DNA of 64,000 nucleotides, taken from positions 8,680,001 to 8,744,000 of the forward strand of contig NC_135036.1 in assembly GCF_051020975.1 (NCBI RefSeq). Direction: 5' to 3'. The translations under genes and the position numbers were made by a program. This DNA is from Osmia lignaria lignaria. Taxonomy: Eukaryota; Arthropoda; Insecta; Hymenoptera; Megachilidae. This document shows, one piece after another, positions 11,687 to 25,687 of this stretch. The first letter of the stretch is position 1; each line of letters begins with the position of its first letter. The notes below the pieces were generated by a model that ran no database searches, was not told the DNA's origin, and saw nothing but the letters and a program-made list of their open reading frames with translations.

Positions 11687-12604
11687 AATCGTGCCATTGC
11701 TGATGCTGTCGTCGTTTATTTTTATATCTTTTTATCTTCCATGAAGATATTACATAATTGAGATGATCTGTGATTATCATTAAGGAATTGATCATTTCGA
11801 GACTGTAGAAACGATTCTGATGAAATGGTTGAAATCCTCTGAACAATTGTCGAAACTGGAGAAAAGCGAGTAACCAGAGGTCAGAATCACACTCGTTCAC
11901 GTATCCGTGTACATATTTGTTCGAATCAGTGGAATCGTGGATAGTTTACCAGCGGCATATTCTTTCGTCTTCGGTCCACGTGATCGTGCTACCGATTCGT
12001 ACCAGTTCCTCCCATGGGAACGACGGTGGATTAGGTGTTTGCTGTGGCCCGGGATCGTTGTTGATAGGTGAACCGGGCACCCGGTCGAGCAACGATTGGC
12101 CGGTTCCACCGTGCAAAATTAGCTTCGTTAGCTGATTGAGTTAGCCAGCTCGCGGTCAGCACTGATTAGAACAAACTGACCGGCCTACGTTGCTTGATTG
12201 CGAAACCTGGGACAGAGACGGGCGAAGGATCGCCGATGAAGGGATTTCCAACCTTGTATGTTGTACGTGGTGAGACGGCTTCGTGACTCGCCGGACAAGA
12301 CCGTGTTCTCGATGTTTGCTAGCTTGTTTCGTCCTTTTATCGCTTCCGCTCCGAGCTTCTGGGGATTTTACTCTACCCTTTGGCGATATTTCACGTCTAT
12401 ACATAAATATACACATCTGTCTGTATATATAGAATCATGATTGTTTTATAATCAGTTATTTTTCTTTTTATCAAAAGGAATTTGATGAAAGATTTCTAGG
12501 ATCGAACAAATTTTCATCGAATTCTGCTTCTTGTTTGCAGTACACATCAATCTCGATGCACTTGCTATGGCATTCCATGAATGGTACCAGGCTATTCATG
12601 CGAG

Positions 12605-12696
12605 CCAGCTCGCAAAGACCATGGTCAGAAGCGTCTTCGATGGGCCGACTTGACTAATTGGCAATACTTGACCAGTGAACATGGGTCGTAAACGAG
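12605..12696 (+). repeat. Diverged repeat pair, copy A
   Basis: Contains CCAGCTCG (12605) and AATTGGCAATACTTG (12656-12670), followed by ACC, AGTGA, CAT and AAACGA in order. The same ordered blocks recur at 13011-13062 with one difference in the 15-base core (C to T) and different spacing. This suggests an old duplication or a dispersed element too decayed to name. Confidence 0.4.
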
Positions 12697-13010
12697 TACG
12701 GGTCGATCGACCACAGGGAATTACGAGAACGCAAAGACGCAACCCTTTGCTAGAGTCCTTCCACGTTTCCAGGCTACGTTTTGATAGGGAAATGATCAAT
12801 TCATTATTCTCATTGAATTTTCATTAATTGCTTCGGTATAATCCTTTAATAAGAATTATATAATTCTTTAATAATAATTTTGTTTCTTGTTGATTTAGTT
12901 TAAATGACAGGAAAATTTGAATCTATCCTCGTGTCTCTGCGATGAAGGCATAAATCAGGGTGGAAAATGGAAGTCCTTTGGGTTGATTTATCGTGTTCCT
13001 GGGTATCGAA

Positions 13011-13062
13011 CCAGCTCGTATCACGATAATTGGTAATACTTGGACCCGAGTGACCATAAACG
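13011..13062 (+). repeat. Diverged repeat pair, copy B
   Basis: CCAGCTCG at 13011-13018, AATTGGTAATACTTG at 13028-13042, then ACC, AGTGA, CAT and AAACGA. It is a shorter counterpart of the block at 12605-12696 (17 rather than 51 bases between the first two parts). Confidence 0.4.
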
Positions 13063-15086
13063 ACCGCATCTGCCAGAAAGGTAGCTGGAATTAAGCGCAA
13101 AAGACACGACCAGCCCCTTCGCCAGAGGAGACCACTCCGAAGGCGAAGATTCATTGCACGTTTCCACGGTCTGATTCGCAGGAGGTCTCGAAAGAAGTAT
13201 TATGAATCATTGGAAATGGGCAAAAGTAATTCGATCGATTTATAGCTGTTACTTATTAGGAAAATGTAACCAAGAAGTGGAGACCGTTCAATCAACGCGA
13301 GAGAAATAATGGCCTAATGATGTTCGATCCTTCTCCGTTGCTGTTTTATTTACCTTTATAGTGGAAATTCTTCGGAATTCAACAATAGTTAAAATTTTTC
13401 ATCATCTTTCAACACCAATTCTTTCTTCTCCCGAAACTCTTCTGATCCACATTTTTTAAATTATGTTTATTTCCAGTCCCACTATGAAAGTTCATGAAAA
13501 AAACAACATGTAATACCCTACTTCTCACCAAATGAGCATCGCAAAACGAATATCTTATCCCAATCAATCATTCTACCGAGAAATCCTCTCCTGTTCCTCT
13601 TTCGAACAGACAAACAAATAACAAATACCCTTATTTTGCAACGCAAATGGTTTCGTTGTGAAATTTTTCAATTTGCAATTAAAATCGTGAAGGAACGAAA
13701 TAAAAAAAGCAAAATGAAGAAGAAATTTCAGTGACGGATGTCTGTTAGCGGAAGGAAGCTGATCGCCTCCGGGGGGCGGAGAGTCGATAATGAATTCGAT
13801 GGCAGACCTTTCGAGTTGTCGGCCATGTTTTTTTCATCGTGACTTAGGGGATGCAAGCCTCGTCGAGTGCATCACTCTTTGCCGTACCTCTCAGGACTCG
13901 CCTCGTCTCCTAACGAAGGGGGTTGTTCTCCCTTTCTGCCCTCCTCGTGACCCCCGTCCGCCCCTTTTCTCGCGGAGCCCACCCTTGTCCGGAGTGTAAT
14001 CCTCCTCTCGCAACCCCTTTTTTTTTTCTTTGTGTATTTTGACATGGCCAAGCGAAACTCTTGCCGCCGATAGTTCTTTTTTATTCTCCTTTAATTAGCA
14101 CGCGATCGGCACCCTTTCATCTAGGGGATGTTTCAGACTACAAGTAGAGCTAGTTTCTTTTCCTTCTTTCTTCCCCCCGGGATGTATGGAGGATGAAGTA
14201 AAAGTGTTAGTGAGGAAATTTACATAATACTACCAGAGAAGGTTGGAGGAAAATGTTCTGAACTGTTGTTTTTATATTAAGAAACAATTAATTCGAATTT
14301 TACCTCCAAATCAAGGATTTCGTATTGGAATTAATTCCGAGAAAGAAACGAAATAAAGTTTCGGAGGTAAAGGTGAAGAACCGCTGTTATTGAAGGAGGA
14401 ATTATAAAATTCTTTCGTTTCGCGCACCTTCTTTCCGGACGAGAAAGGACGACGCGACGTTCGTACGTGTTTCGCGATACGAGAAGTTTTTGCAGCCGAA
14501 GGAAGCCGAGACGCCGCGTATCCTCCCGTCTATTTGAATTCAGAGCACACCGCGTTGAAATACGCTAGGAAAAAGAAGGATTCCCACACTTTGGAGGCCG
14601 ACGTGCTCCATTCAGCGGTTTCGCGTGTCCTGAGTCACCGCCGTATCATTTTACGTCTCCACAATTTCATTTCTGCTCGCGAGCGACGCTTTCTCGGCCA
14701 CGAGAATTTCAAACGAGTTCAATTCTCGCTTCAAAAATTTTCTACTCATTTAGAGCCGTTTCTACAAAAATTCTAATAAATCTAATTAAATTCTCCCAAA
14801 CAAACCCTTTATTTCCCTTATAACATTGTCAAAATAATTTTGTAAACCTTCCTGTTTAAATTTAAAACGCCTCCAATTAAAAGGTCCAAAAGGGAAAAAT
14901 AAAATTTATCCAAATTTCACATAGTCGCATCAAAAATACAAGCCAACTAGCAGAAGAGGGTAAAGGCTGAGGAGCGCGGTTTCCGTCAAACGATTTGGCC
15001 CCGCGGCACGTATCCAGATACTCATCTTATGGGAACGTTTCAGCCGGATCGCGCCTAGTAAAAGAACAAGAAAAAATAAAAATAAT

Positions 15087-15100
15087 AAAAAAAAAAAAAA
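15087..15100. repeat. Poly-A run in A-rich tract
   Basis: Fourteen consecutive A within an A-rich tract from about 15060 to 15110. No retroelement sequence is recognisable upstream, so I do not call it a retrotransposon tail. Confidence 0.9.
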
Positions 15101-18100
15101 GAAAGAAAGAGCAGAGCAAGGTGGCTGGCTGGTCGTGAAGCAGCGAACGTGAAAGAAGGAGGACGATCGTGGTATAAGAGGAACGATAGAGGGAGAAGGG
15201 TTAAAAGGAAGAAGAAGAAGGGAGGCAACGGAGAGGGCGTATTACGAGCGGCACGACCGACGTAATATTCATCTCGGGTCCTGGTCGAGGTCAACGGGGC
15301 CATCAGCGGACTGGAGATGAATGAAAACTAGGCCCACGATACACCGCCGCCACGGTCGGGCAATAGTGGCAGAAGCGAAACTTGAATGGGGCCTGATGGC
15401 GGAGGGTAATGGGGACCGTGGCTCGTAAACGGCTGCGTAAACCTTCAGGCTAAAGTAGAAGAGAGAACGACGGGGCTAATTCAGCGACAATGAAGGCAGT
15501 TGGTCAATGGTAGCGAGTCAAGACCGGAGAACCAAGTTTTTTCCAGCTGGTCCTAAAAGTACCGGTCGTTTCTCTGTCGACCTTTCGTAAAATTCATGAT
15601 ACGTGGCACGATTCAATGTCTCGTATCGTTTGAAAAGTGGAAAGTAATTTTCTTCAGGACACTTTTTAATAGTTCAGAAGAGAAAGTATCCTCGGAATGC
15701 TTTTCGTCGCGCTATGTAAATTCTCTTCCCCGGTGTTCCTTTCGATTTACTCGGCTGTCCACGCGATTCCCCCGCGAAATTCATGGAACAAAATGCTATT
15801 CCATGGATCCGTGGCACACCTGCCGTACGTGATTCGACTGTCTAACATTCAAATCCTCGGGAAAAAGCAGCCGACTACCGAGAACGGAGCCGATCGAAGG
15901 GAAAACATGGTGTATTATTAGAGTAGTATTAGCATAACGATGATTCCCTTCTTAGAAGCTACAAATTAACAAATAACCATTGATTAATTACATAATTAGG
16001 ATCATTTGCGTGGAAAATTTTCTTTGAAAAATCCGAGTTCAAATATATCCTTTCGTTTCTCTAAATCTTCCATAGCTTCTTCATCAGAGTAGCAAAAGTA
16101 AAAGGACGAAGAGGGGGAGGGGGGTAGTTTGGTCGAAAACCGCTCGGCGAAGGAGCAGTTTCGAAGGAAGATGGAAAAGAAGAAGCGGAACGATGTGGAA
16201 AGAAAGAATGAGAAGATGAGGAAGGGTAAAGGGGGCGGGGGAGGGGAGTATAAACAAGAGACGGTCCCCGGCCACCCAGCTAGTCGGTTCCTCTCGCCCT
16301 TCGCCATTCTTTGGCCCAAAGGTCTGGTCCGTCCTCTTTCTCCTCGTCGCGGGCCCCGTGGCTCCTCTGCTCGATATTCAAACTAATAAATTAGGAGGTC
16401 CTCCGGGGCCGGAGCCGCGTATGAATCATCTAAAACAATGGAATGCAGACTAAGATGGCGCCTCCGTCTCGGAGGGAGCCTGGTCTCTATAACCGAGCCG
16501 TTGCTCGCTCGTGGATTATACGAAAGCACCGTGCAGACGGTCACTGACAGCCCGACGACAGACAGTCCGTCCTAACTTGGTATCGGGGGGTCCTTTTGTC
16601 TCTGCTACGTCAGGGATTCTCATCCTCGCCCCTTATTTCGACCCCCCGCCGTTCATAAATCATCCGACCGAACATCTTCCCTCCCGATGATACTCTTTCC
16701 ATGTCCTCCATTTAACGATCCTCGCGAGAAATCCTGGATACCTTCTTAGGTGTCCTTCCAGAATGGAAATTAAGCGATTTCGGCGTGAGATTTACGTTTC
16801 GAAATTTACGACGGGGGGTCGCGTTAATTGGACGATGAGAAAATTCAAATTTTTCTCAGATTTACAATGTTCCCGAACAACGCGTATCGAACGATGTCCA
16901 GTTGCATTATCTCAAAACTCACCCCCCGAATTCTAGCGCTCAGCGGGTGAACAGCGGCTGCTGGTATCCGAGGGGGTGGTTTTAAAATGAAAAGGTAATG
17001 ACTTGTGACCGGAGATCATTTCGAGTGGCCGCGTATTCGTCTGGACAATGGTCATTGTTGGCCGACACGCTTGCAGGGGGATGATTGCGTGCCACCGGCC
17101 GTCAGTCGGTCAGGCATGATTTATTTTTCCTCGCCACCCCCGCATACTCGGCCTTTCTGCGTCGGGCAACAATGAAGGCGTACTACTGTTTTGACGATTC
17201 CGGCCGTCTCGCTGTCAAAATAGGCCATTATCGTTGCCTTGTACCGGCGATCGACAATAACCACCCTGGTGGCGTTAACGGCCGTATTGTGCCGTTTTGA
17301 ACGCGTTTTCATGACCGGCGGCATGTTTGTCTCCTCGGTGATCGATGAAGAAGTCAAACGGAACGCGCGATTTCTTCATTTCGTTTCCATTATTAAAAAA
17401 GTATAAATTGCAGGGTAACTAACTGCTGTTTAAATCCTGGTCGAATAAAACATAACAGGTTGAACCTTAGCAAAAATTTCATCCGTTAAATTGGTTTAAT
17501 CAGAACCAACCCGGGTTAATCTCACAGCAATTTATACCTGATTCGAACCGTAATGAAGAAACCATAAAGCAGTAATTTCGGAAGAGTCACGGAATTGTAC
17601 GTAGGAGTCGTAAGAAGGGCAACGAACGAAGAAATACGACAGAGTTAATGCGAACGCCATAAGTAGAAGCTGGCCACGGCTTGTTTAATTCGATATTCAA
17701 GGGGGTGGAGCGGCGAAAAAAGCGAACGCCGAGAAGAGCAGCCTTTTTTCCCTCCCATGGTCCGCTAATGAATCGACAATTTACGAGAGTTTCACGGGTC
17801 GCTGAAGCTCGTGCGTTTTGGCATGCTCCGAGCTGTTCCTCATTCATCCTCCTTTCTTTCGTACCTTGGACCGGCCAGCGATTTTTTCTCTCCCCCGTAG
17901 GAAGAAAACAGCGAAAGGAGATCGTGGCTGGGTCTTGTCAGTGATCGATAGCTCCTCGACCGGAAGGGGTGGCTCCTCGTATGGAAAACTGTCGAGGAAA
18001 AACTGGACCCTATTCGAAGGAAAGCGAATTCGAATACGAAAGTTTCCCCCTGTTTTTTTTTTTTCCTATGGAAAGTAATTCGACTGAAAATATAGAATAC

Positions 18101-18500
18101 TGTTAAAGTTGTTCGCACGGGGGTCGATGAATGACCGGGACGGAAACGCGAGGAACGAATTAGACGACAGGAAAGAAGCAGTAAGGGCGTTCATTAGGAA
18201 TCGTACAGTTGGAATTTCATGGTGGCTAACCGGTAACGAATCTCCTCGTCGGATCGGCCACGTATACTTATTTCCACGACATCCGCGTGGCAAAAGAAGC
18301 GACTATTCGACATGGTCCGGTGCACCACCGATCATAGTGGTTCCAGTGAAATTGGTCAGTGTGCTGGGCAACGACGAAGGCCGTTGGATCGGCCGCAGTT
18401 ACGGTCAAGCAGCACCGCGTAATTTCCATGGGGCACCATGGAAGCTTCTTCCACGTAGCAGCCCTTAAGGAAACTTGCCATTTCTTCAGAATTCACTCCA

Positions 18501-21500
18501 ACGAAATGGAAGCAGCTTCAGCCTGAAACAAAAAGATTTCTACAAATTACTATGGAGAAATTTGAACAATTGTTGCGAGACAAAGAAACAAATTCGTTTA
18601 AATGTTTCTCTTCGTTGAAACAAATCCGCTGAGTAACAAAATACTCTACACAAAAAGGTGTTACACCAATGAAATAAACAAAAATGAAAGGGTGAATGGA
18701 ATGAAAGCAGAGCTGGCCGTTTCAACAAAGCGATTCGTCTGAAAAAGTCCGGATAGAAAACAGGACAATATGGCGCGGGCCATTCTGATTCAAATTTTTC
18801 GACCACCATCGTTTCACCCCTGTCACACTGGCGTGTACAACGTTTTCCAACGGTGTTTACAAAACACCGTTTGCCCGGAACACCCGTTAATCGTCCCGGA
18901 AACGCGCCTTCCCTCTCCAACTTGTCGGCCACCCCGTTTTTCGAAGCGAAACGCGAAAATACCCACGCGATTGCATTTACGTGCACGTTAAACAGTGACG
19001 AATGCAGGCAATAACAAAATTATTAAAAAAAGAATTAGACTCGAAAAATATAAAATCCAATAGGTACAAAAAGATGAATTCGTTCGAATCGATGATAAAA
19101 TTGAAGGCTGATCATTGATTGTCTCTTTGCCTAACGGATGGATATTTGTAAATAATTAATCGATGGTAATTAACGTCGGTGCAGAATTGACCAGCGCCGT
19201 TTTAATTAACTGCTCTGCCTCTTGTATCGTTCAATAATTCACAGCATAATCGTTATTATCATCTGTCGGGTTGAATTTGCAAATGGAGGGGATCTTTTTT
19301 TCTCTTAGAAAAAATTCTAAAAATTTTTAAGAACCATCGAATTGATTACTGTTAATTAATGCAAGTGGAAGGAAACAGTTTCTTCTGTAATTCGAGGACA
19401 GTGCGAATGCGGTCTTGGAGGAAGCGAGGGTTGGACAGGCCGATCCGAAAATTCGGCAGCGTACAAAACAGCGGCCGCTATCCGCCCGCAAAACCGCAAG
19501 AACGTCATGCCGGCCCTTTGTCCTAGCACGGCTGTCGCTTGGCCAACGAAACTATGACCATTATTATTACGTCGGGTGAACAACGCGATGCGGTGGCCGT
19601 TTTCTCGACGAGGAAGCGCAGATGGCAACGAGTTGCGTGTGCACCCTTCGATCCGCCATCCGGAAACAATGAACCACCGGAGAGGCTCTTGTCTTTATCT
19701 GGATGTTACTATATTTTGCACGATCTGATTTTTAAATTAAATTTCCACCCACGACGTGCCATTTTTATGCACGGAACGTGGCAAGTTACGATCGTTCTTC
19801 CTATCCGATTCTTTCTAGCGTTAAGGAATAAATCACCAAGAGATATGTTGTTTCGAAACAAGATAGAACGCGATAGTACACGGTTAATGATCACGTTAAA
19901 AGTAGGGGGAAAACGAGAAGATGGAATAGTGCAACGACAAATTAATAGCGTAGAAAGAACCGACAGAGGGTTAGAATCCGTCGGAATCGAGGCGGTGGAA
20001 AAGAAAAACGCTGCTCTGTGTTTACACGGGGACAGGGTAATGATATATCACGGGTGTTAATTGAACGTTTACATTACTTTAATGCCGCGGTTGCATCGTG
20101 CGTCATTCTGTAAATGGCACCACGCGACCGACACGATTTCAGATAGTCACGGTTCGAGGACTTCTCTCGGCTATCGTGCAACCTATTTTTAATTAGACTT
20201 CTGGACTTCAACGAAACAATGGAATCGAAATTTCGCAATATAATTTTCAAAATAAAATATTTTCAAAAAGAAAATCGAGTTATTAATTTGTAACTTCAGA
20301 TACCATTTTGATCCTTGATAGCGGAAGTACGATGACTTCCGGTCCCTCTAACTCGATACTTTCCCATCTTCTTCGGTTCTTAAGATTAGTCCTCCTATAC
20401 CTTGAATTCTCGTTATTTCTTCGATATTCGTGAACGAAGTCCTTCGTAGCCGGAAGTATAGTGCGGTGGTTCATCGTCGCGCAGGATCACGCACGTTTCT
20501 ACGAATTCGAACGGATTTCCGGCTGGGTATGGCGCGTTCCGTGGCGAACGACCGCGTAAACGCGAGCCTGCCACCGCTTGCGGTCGAACGAAGGAAATGG
20601 CAGACGGTGGAATTCAAAGGAGCCGACTTTCTGCGGCTACCAACGTGTTTATTTTAAGTTGCACGGGGTGTGATCAAGTACTTATTCCTTACCGGCTGTT
20701 TCTATTCGACAATCCTTCGATGTTTCAATTCTATACAATAAAGTCTCCTCGATGACTTCGCGCGTTTCGATGCGAAAAACATCACTTTGACGTTAGTTTT
20801 AGAAGAAGAATCGAAGAAGTTTTATTTAAGAAGGAAGCGTATAATTGTACAGTATGAAAATACCATGCTGCGTGAAATCGCCCCTTAAAAACATCCTGCG
20901 TCCAAGTTTTTCATTACGCCCCGCTGGTTCGTTGGTCCTCGAAGAAGGAACAGGAGGAAATTAATAGTATCGGGTCACGGGGACACGAGCAGGACACGCC
21001 GGTGCCCCGTTAACGAGAAAATAAATGCCCGCCAATTTTTCACCAACGACAGGTACACGCCCTCCGCCCTCTTTAACCGAGCCGGATGAATTTTTAATTT
21101 CACAGGTTCGCGTTTTCCGGTGTTCAGGGAAAAGCCAGGTCGTCACGGGGAAGATTATACGGGGCGAGGGATATTAATTCTTCGTTTCTTCCTCCCTTGC
21201 ATCGACAATTTTGCTTGGACGACCTTCGACTTTAACGGATTCCGTCGACGATTCGCAGAGGGGGATGATTCTTTTTATTCTATTAATTTGTCTTTGTCAA
21301 AATCCATAACCCCTCGAATTAGCAAAAAATTCTTTCAAAATTCTTGAAGCTGAGAAACCCTTTCAATCGTTTTTCCCCTATTTTTAACAGAAATTTGCCC
21401 GAAAAGGTTTGACAAGAAGCGTGGCTCGAATTTATATGAAAACCAGGTTCCCCGTCTACCATATCCACCCCGAGGAACGGCGCAAGTAATTCTCGCATGT

Positions 21501-24500
21501 TGCAGAAATATATTTTACCCGTGTATGCGGCTAAGAGCAGGAACGAGGGAGTCGTCGCGGCGTCGTTGGAGAGCAGGCGTTTCGGCGACGGGACGCGTCG
21601 CAAAAACGCAGGCGCCGGCGCTATGCGCTGGCTAACACCGCCAAAGGCCCCGTTCCTGGTATTATTTTCGGCCGTGAGAGAAAAGACTCCCTCAGCATCC
21701 TTCCCTTAATACGACGAAATCCAAAACGACGAGATTTATCGGTGACAGAGGGAACGACAACGACCAAGAGGATGTCGAAGAGGATGAGGATTGAAAGTCA
21801 GCCATCCCGACCGGGCAAGTGTTGGATCTTTTTGATTGCTTCCGACAGAGCCGGCTGTCGTTGCCTTTGAAGGCTCGTCGATGAAGGATTATTCATCCGC
21901 GATGGATAATTTCGAGAAGGGGACTCGTTGTTTCTTTGTCCACAACTACGGGGGCGCTATCCTGCTTCCAGGGAACGCGGTTTTCGACAATGTTTACCCC
22001 CGAACGTTTGTGGAACTCTTTTTTCTTTTTTAATTTCTTTGTCTTTTTTTGGAGAGTTTGAGTTATTTATTACGGGCCACTTAAGTTCTTTGTTTTAACT
22101 CTATTCGTGTTGCACCCTTGCATGATTGAGGAGGCAAATAACCGATTCGTGCAAGAAACAAATGAAAACAGGAATTACGTAAAAATCCACAAGAATTCGC
22201 CTGGCAGAAACTAGCTACCGTTGGCGAAACGTTTAATAATGTTATCGAGCAAGCAGGTCCAGGACCCGTATAATAATGCCGGGCGTTCTCGTTGAGCGTA
22301 AATCCATGAAAATAAGAGGGGTAAAGCGGTTTCAGCAGCGGCGTGTACGTACGTATCACGGACGTTGGTGTACAGGTTTTCGTACTAGATGAATGCAAAT
22401 ACATATATCAAGAGGGTTGCTCGAGTTCCTTCCGCGACGTCGTCCGCTTGTTTTACTTTATTCGTTTTGCTCGACGTGCGCTCCGAATGAAAATTCAACG
22501 AGCACCACGGCTGCCACGGGGCTCGAAGAAACTCGCGCTAAATGAAAACCGTGTACTGTGCTGGCTCGATATAAATGTGACGAAAGAAGTGAGATTATTA
22601 ATTAAGGGAGACAATTCTTTCCTTTCTCCCCTTTAACTTTTCTCTTGCGGCAGATCAAGAAATTCTTCGACACGAAGGAAATTCGTGAATTCTTTCGCTC
22701 TTAAAATTCATCGCGCGAGATTACGTTCTCTGGAATTTCGCTGCAGAAATGATATTTCAAATTTGGATAATTAAAAGGAATAAAATGAAGAAATAAATTT
22801 AAATTAACTCGAACGCATTGGATACGGTAGAAGGGATGGAAGAGTAGGTTCAGAGAATAAAATAAAACGCTCGTTTGTTCGAACGAGACATCGTGATCGC
22901 GGCTCGACTGTGATCTTTGTCCCTCGGATAAAAGAAGACAAGTAATTAACGCCGTGGCGGACGGGCCAAGATGAAAACATAAAGCGACCACTTCCGTCCG
23001 TTGGCCATTAATTGTCGCGCGAATCGGTGCTGATACCCCGCAGAACCGATCGGTTCGCTTTTTATCGATTTCTCGTGCCGGGAATTTTTAATAGTGACAC
23101 CCCGTTTGGCGTACTTATGAAAGCCACCGCGAAACCGATTCCCCTTGTAATTAGGCAGGATGCAATGCTTTGACCATCCTGCAAAACATCGTCTCCCTTC
23201 AGCTTCACGATTGATCGATATAGAAGCTTCAAATCATTCCATTTCTTTCTTCCTTTTCGTTTCCTGACCATTGGATACAGAACAAAAGTTTCTTATTTCA
23301 TTTCCAAAGACGCAATTAATATATTTATTTAATTATACTAAAAATCTACAACCTCGTTCATTGATTCTTTACCGGAAAATGTGTCGATGTAAGATTAAAA
23401 TTAATAGAAACTCCCAACACTTTTCCATCTATGTCACAACTTCTCAATAAAATTATTCTAAATCTATACATGCTTTGGTTTATAAGCAGAGTTGACACAG
23501 TATATCTTGGACGAAGTTGACGTGCAATCTGCATTTATAAGTGCATCGAAATCGAGCGGTAATGTGTAAAGACACGGTTCGAGAATAACGTGAAAATAAC
23601 GCAGGTTCGATTGCCGTGGCGAACGATCGAGGTCGCTGTTCCGCGCTTCGAACACCTTTCCTCCGCCATTACATCGCTCCTTTCGGTAGCCATTACGCGA
23701 ATAAAATTAGGCGGCGGTGAAAAAAAAAAAAACAGGTCGGGATAAATCTTCGGGAAACGTAAAGAAGCGACCACGACGAGTACGTTCCTCATTCGACGTG
23801 GACGGATCTCGATCAACAGCTGATCCTTGGGACGAGGGGGCAAAAAAATTGATTCTTCGATTCCGAGTACCGGATCCGGCGTTGCATCCCCGCTTCGAGG
23901 AACGGAGAATCGAGAAAATTTACGATCAACCCTAGCCGACGATACCCCGTCCCCTCTGTCCCTCCTCCTCTATCCATCTTCGTAGACACCCTTATGCCTA
24001 ATACATATCGAGCGGCGAGCCATCGAGGTTCGCGACTTTTTACCGAACCGATCGGACGCACCGAGATTTCGTCTCCCGGAAAGGTGATCCGTCTGGCCGG
24101 ATGCTGGCTCGATATCTCGATCGATCGTCGATTAATAACGTTAATTCCCGTGGCGGAAAGTGACGGAAGAGGGCCTGCCTTCGGGGACAGAGAGGAGAGA
24201 TAGGCGGCAAAACGTAGGAACGTAAGAAGATCGACTCGGTGCGTGTGGGCTTCTCTTGCAGCATCAATTAGACGGCTTCGAAGCGGCGTCCATGTGTGGC
24301 CGGTTGTGCATACGTGTGCGCGGACCGCTCTCGCATCGGCGTCGATCGTCCATTGTGTTCCATTGGGCCGATGGGCACGCAAAGATGGCCGTCCCCGCGG
24401 CCAGACGAGGCGAGGCTGGAAAACGGCAAAAACCCGTGCCCCGATCCGCCGAGTGTTTCGGGACCGCGACAATTAATGACCGCCGGGCGAAAATCATTTT

Positions 24501-25538
24501 ATGTTTTCATCTTCAATGGACGCGACGGCCCGAGATTCTCTTTTAGGCAACGAGGTTTCGCGATTGCTTGCCTTGTTACTTCTCGGAAGTAATAAAGCGA
24601 TGGAAAGATTGTTGTGTAATTAAGGAGATTCCGATGTAATTGCTCATTTCTATCTTCTAATAAAAATTAAACTTTCCAATTTTCTTTAATTTCTTTTCCT
24701 CTCAATTAAATCTGATTAGTGACTGATTAATCAGTGTCATCCATTCATAAAAACGTCAATTCCTGGGAGGATATCTCCGTTAAATTACCAGTGATGTCCT
24801 CAAACGCTAATTGAAGTCAACGCCAACGAAGCGTAGGAAGTAAATTGAAAGCCATTCTTACGAGACACCACGATCATCTGACACCCACTAACCAAGATTT
24901 CTAAAAAAATAGAAACAACTATTTTCCCTATTCGTGTAGCTTGTTAGAGGCGAAACTTTCGGTAGCATAAGCGATTCGATTGGACGGGATAGGAGGGGTC
25001 TTGGCCGGGCCGTAAATCCGTCGCGAGTAGCGGAAGTCGGAAACGCGTAAATCCCGAAAACTTCCAATACCCGCGCGGAATTTCGGTGATCCTCGTAAAG
25101 CTGCCACGACGGGCCGCCGTCCCCGTTGCCGAAAAGTCCTGCGTTTCGACTGCAGTAAAGGGCAGGGTAATATTCACAGGCCATTTGCGGCACAATACCG
25201 CCACGTTAACGACGACAATGGAAGCAATAATGAGCGGCTCGGGCCAAGAAACTCCTACCTGCCTCTCCATAGTTCCTTTCGTTCCACGAGCCATCAGAAT
25301 CACCGATATTTGCCCGTCGAAAATTCGCGGATCAGGAAGCTCGTAATGCTCCTTCGCGAATTAGGAGATCGTTCTCTGCTCCGGTCATTTAGCCTGGAAT
25401 TTGGCGAGATTCTGGCCAAATTCTATCTCCTGCTTGCCATGATTTTCCAAATCGCTTGATACATTTTCCTTTTAAATTACGACCCTCGTCGATTTGTAAT
25501 AATCGAAAGATCATTTGTTGGCTTTTCGTTCGTTTCAG
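18501..25538. other. Gene-poor stretch with multi-frame-open CpG block
   Basis: No supported gene. A good minus-strand acceptor near 18525 leads to frames that close within a dozen codons. The block 23.8-24.6 kb is CpG-rich and open in all three plus frames and on the minus strand over about 24296-24476, which argues for few stops by composition rather than real coding. A T/C-rich acceptor ends near 24261 inside it. AT-rich DNA fills 19020-19350, 20200-20300, 22640-22860, 23280-23480 and 24600-24740. Confidence 0.5.
23720..23732. repeat. Poly-A run
   Basis: Thirteen consecutive A in otherwise mixed sequence; no target-site duplication or element recognised around it. Confidence 0.9.
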
Positions 25539-25687
25539 CTTCGATCGGATGGACCCACGGCAAAGTTCGTCGACCTTACGGCACGCTGAAAGCGCGAAAG
25601 AGGAAAACCGCGCGGGAACGAGGCGACGCTGGCGACACAAAGGCCGGCGAGGAGGTGGAGGCGGTGGGAGCGCGTCACGGGGACAAG
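25539..25687 (+). CDS. Candidate exon with ATG, unknown product
   Basis: A strong acceptor (T-rich tract ending gtttcag at 25538) opens the segment; an ATG follows at 25549, and the frame stays open 46 codons to a fair donor (CAAG then GTAGAA at 25688). The translation begins MDPRQSSSTLRHAESAKEEN, then becomes Arg-rich and passes through a glycine run (about residues 35-40). Without splicing, the frame stays open to 25980. The opposite strand is also open for 184 codons, so openness here is partly compositional. No family recognised. If real, it would be a first coding exon ending in phase 1. Confidence 0.13.

Larger units (their letters stand above)
9328..18500. other. Long gene-poor stretch
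   Basis: No supported gene. It holds AT-rich blocks (10260-10390, 10740-10960, 12440-12540, 12800-12900, 13360-13740, 14760-14960), CpG-rich blocks (9720-10170, 11040-11400, 13900-14000, 16250-16560), a CT microsatellite at 11.4 kb, an A-rich tract at 15.06-15.11 kb and a diverged repeat pair at 12.6/13.0 kb. A minus-strand frame ending at a decent donor (9755/9754) and a plus-strand frame ending at 11114-11116 read like protein, but neither has a proper acceptor. The purine-rich run 16080-16260 gives a spurious Lys/Arg-rich frame. Confidence 0.55.

Noticed and set aside
12541..12653. Frame HINLDALAMAFHEWYQAIHA after the strong acceptor ending 12540
   Set aside because: A second frame over the same bases is also open for 38 codons, the exon would be very short, and the end overlaps the diverged repeat block.
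23813..24472. 219-codon minus-strand frame
   Set aside because: It begins at a non-ATG codon, is rich in Arg and Ser, and lies in a block open in nearly all frames.
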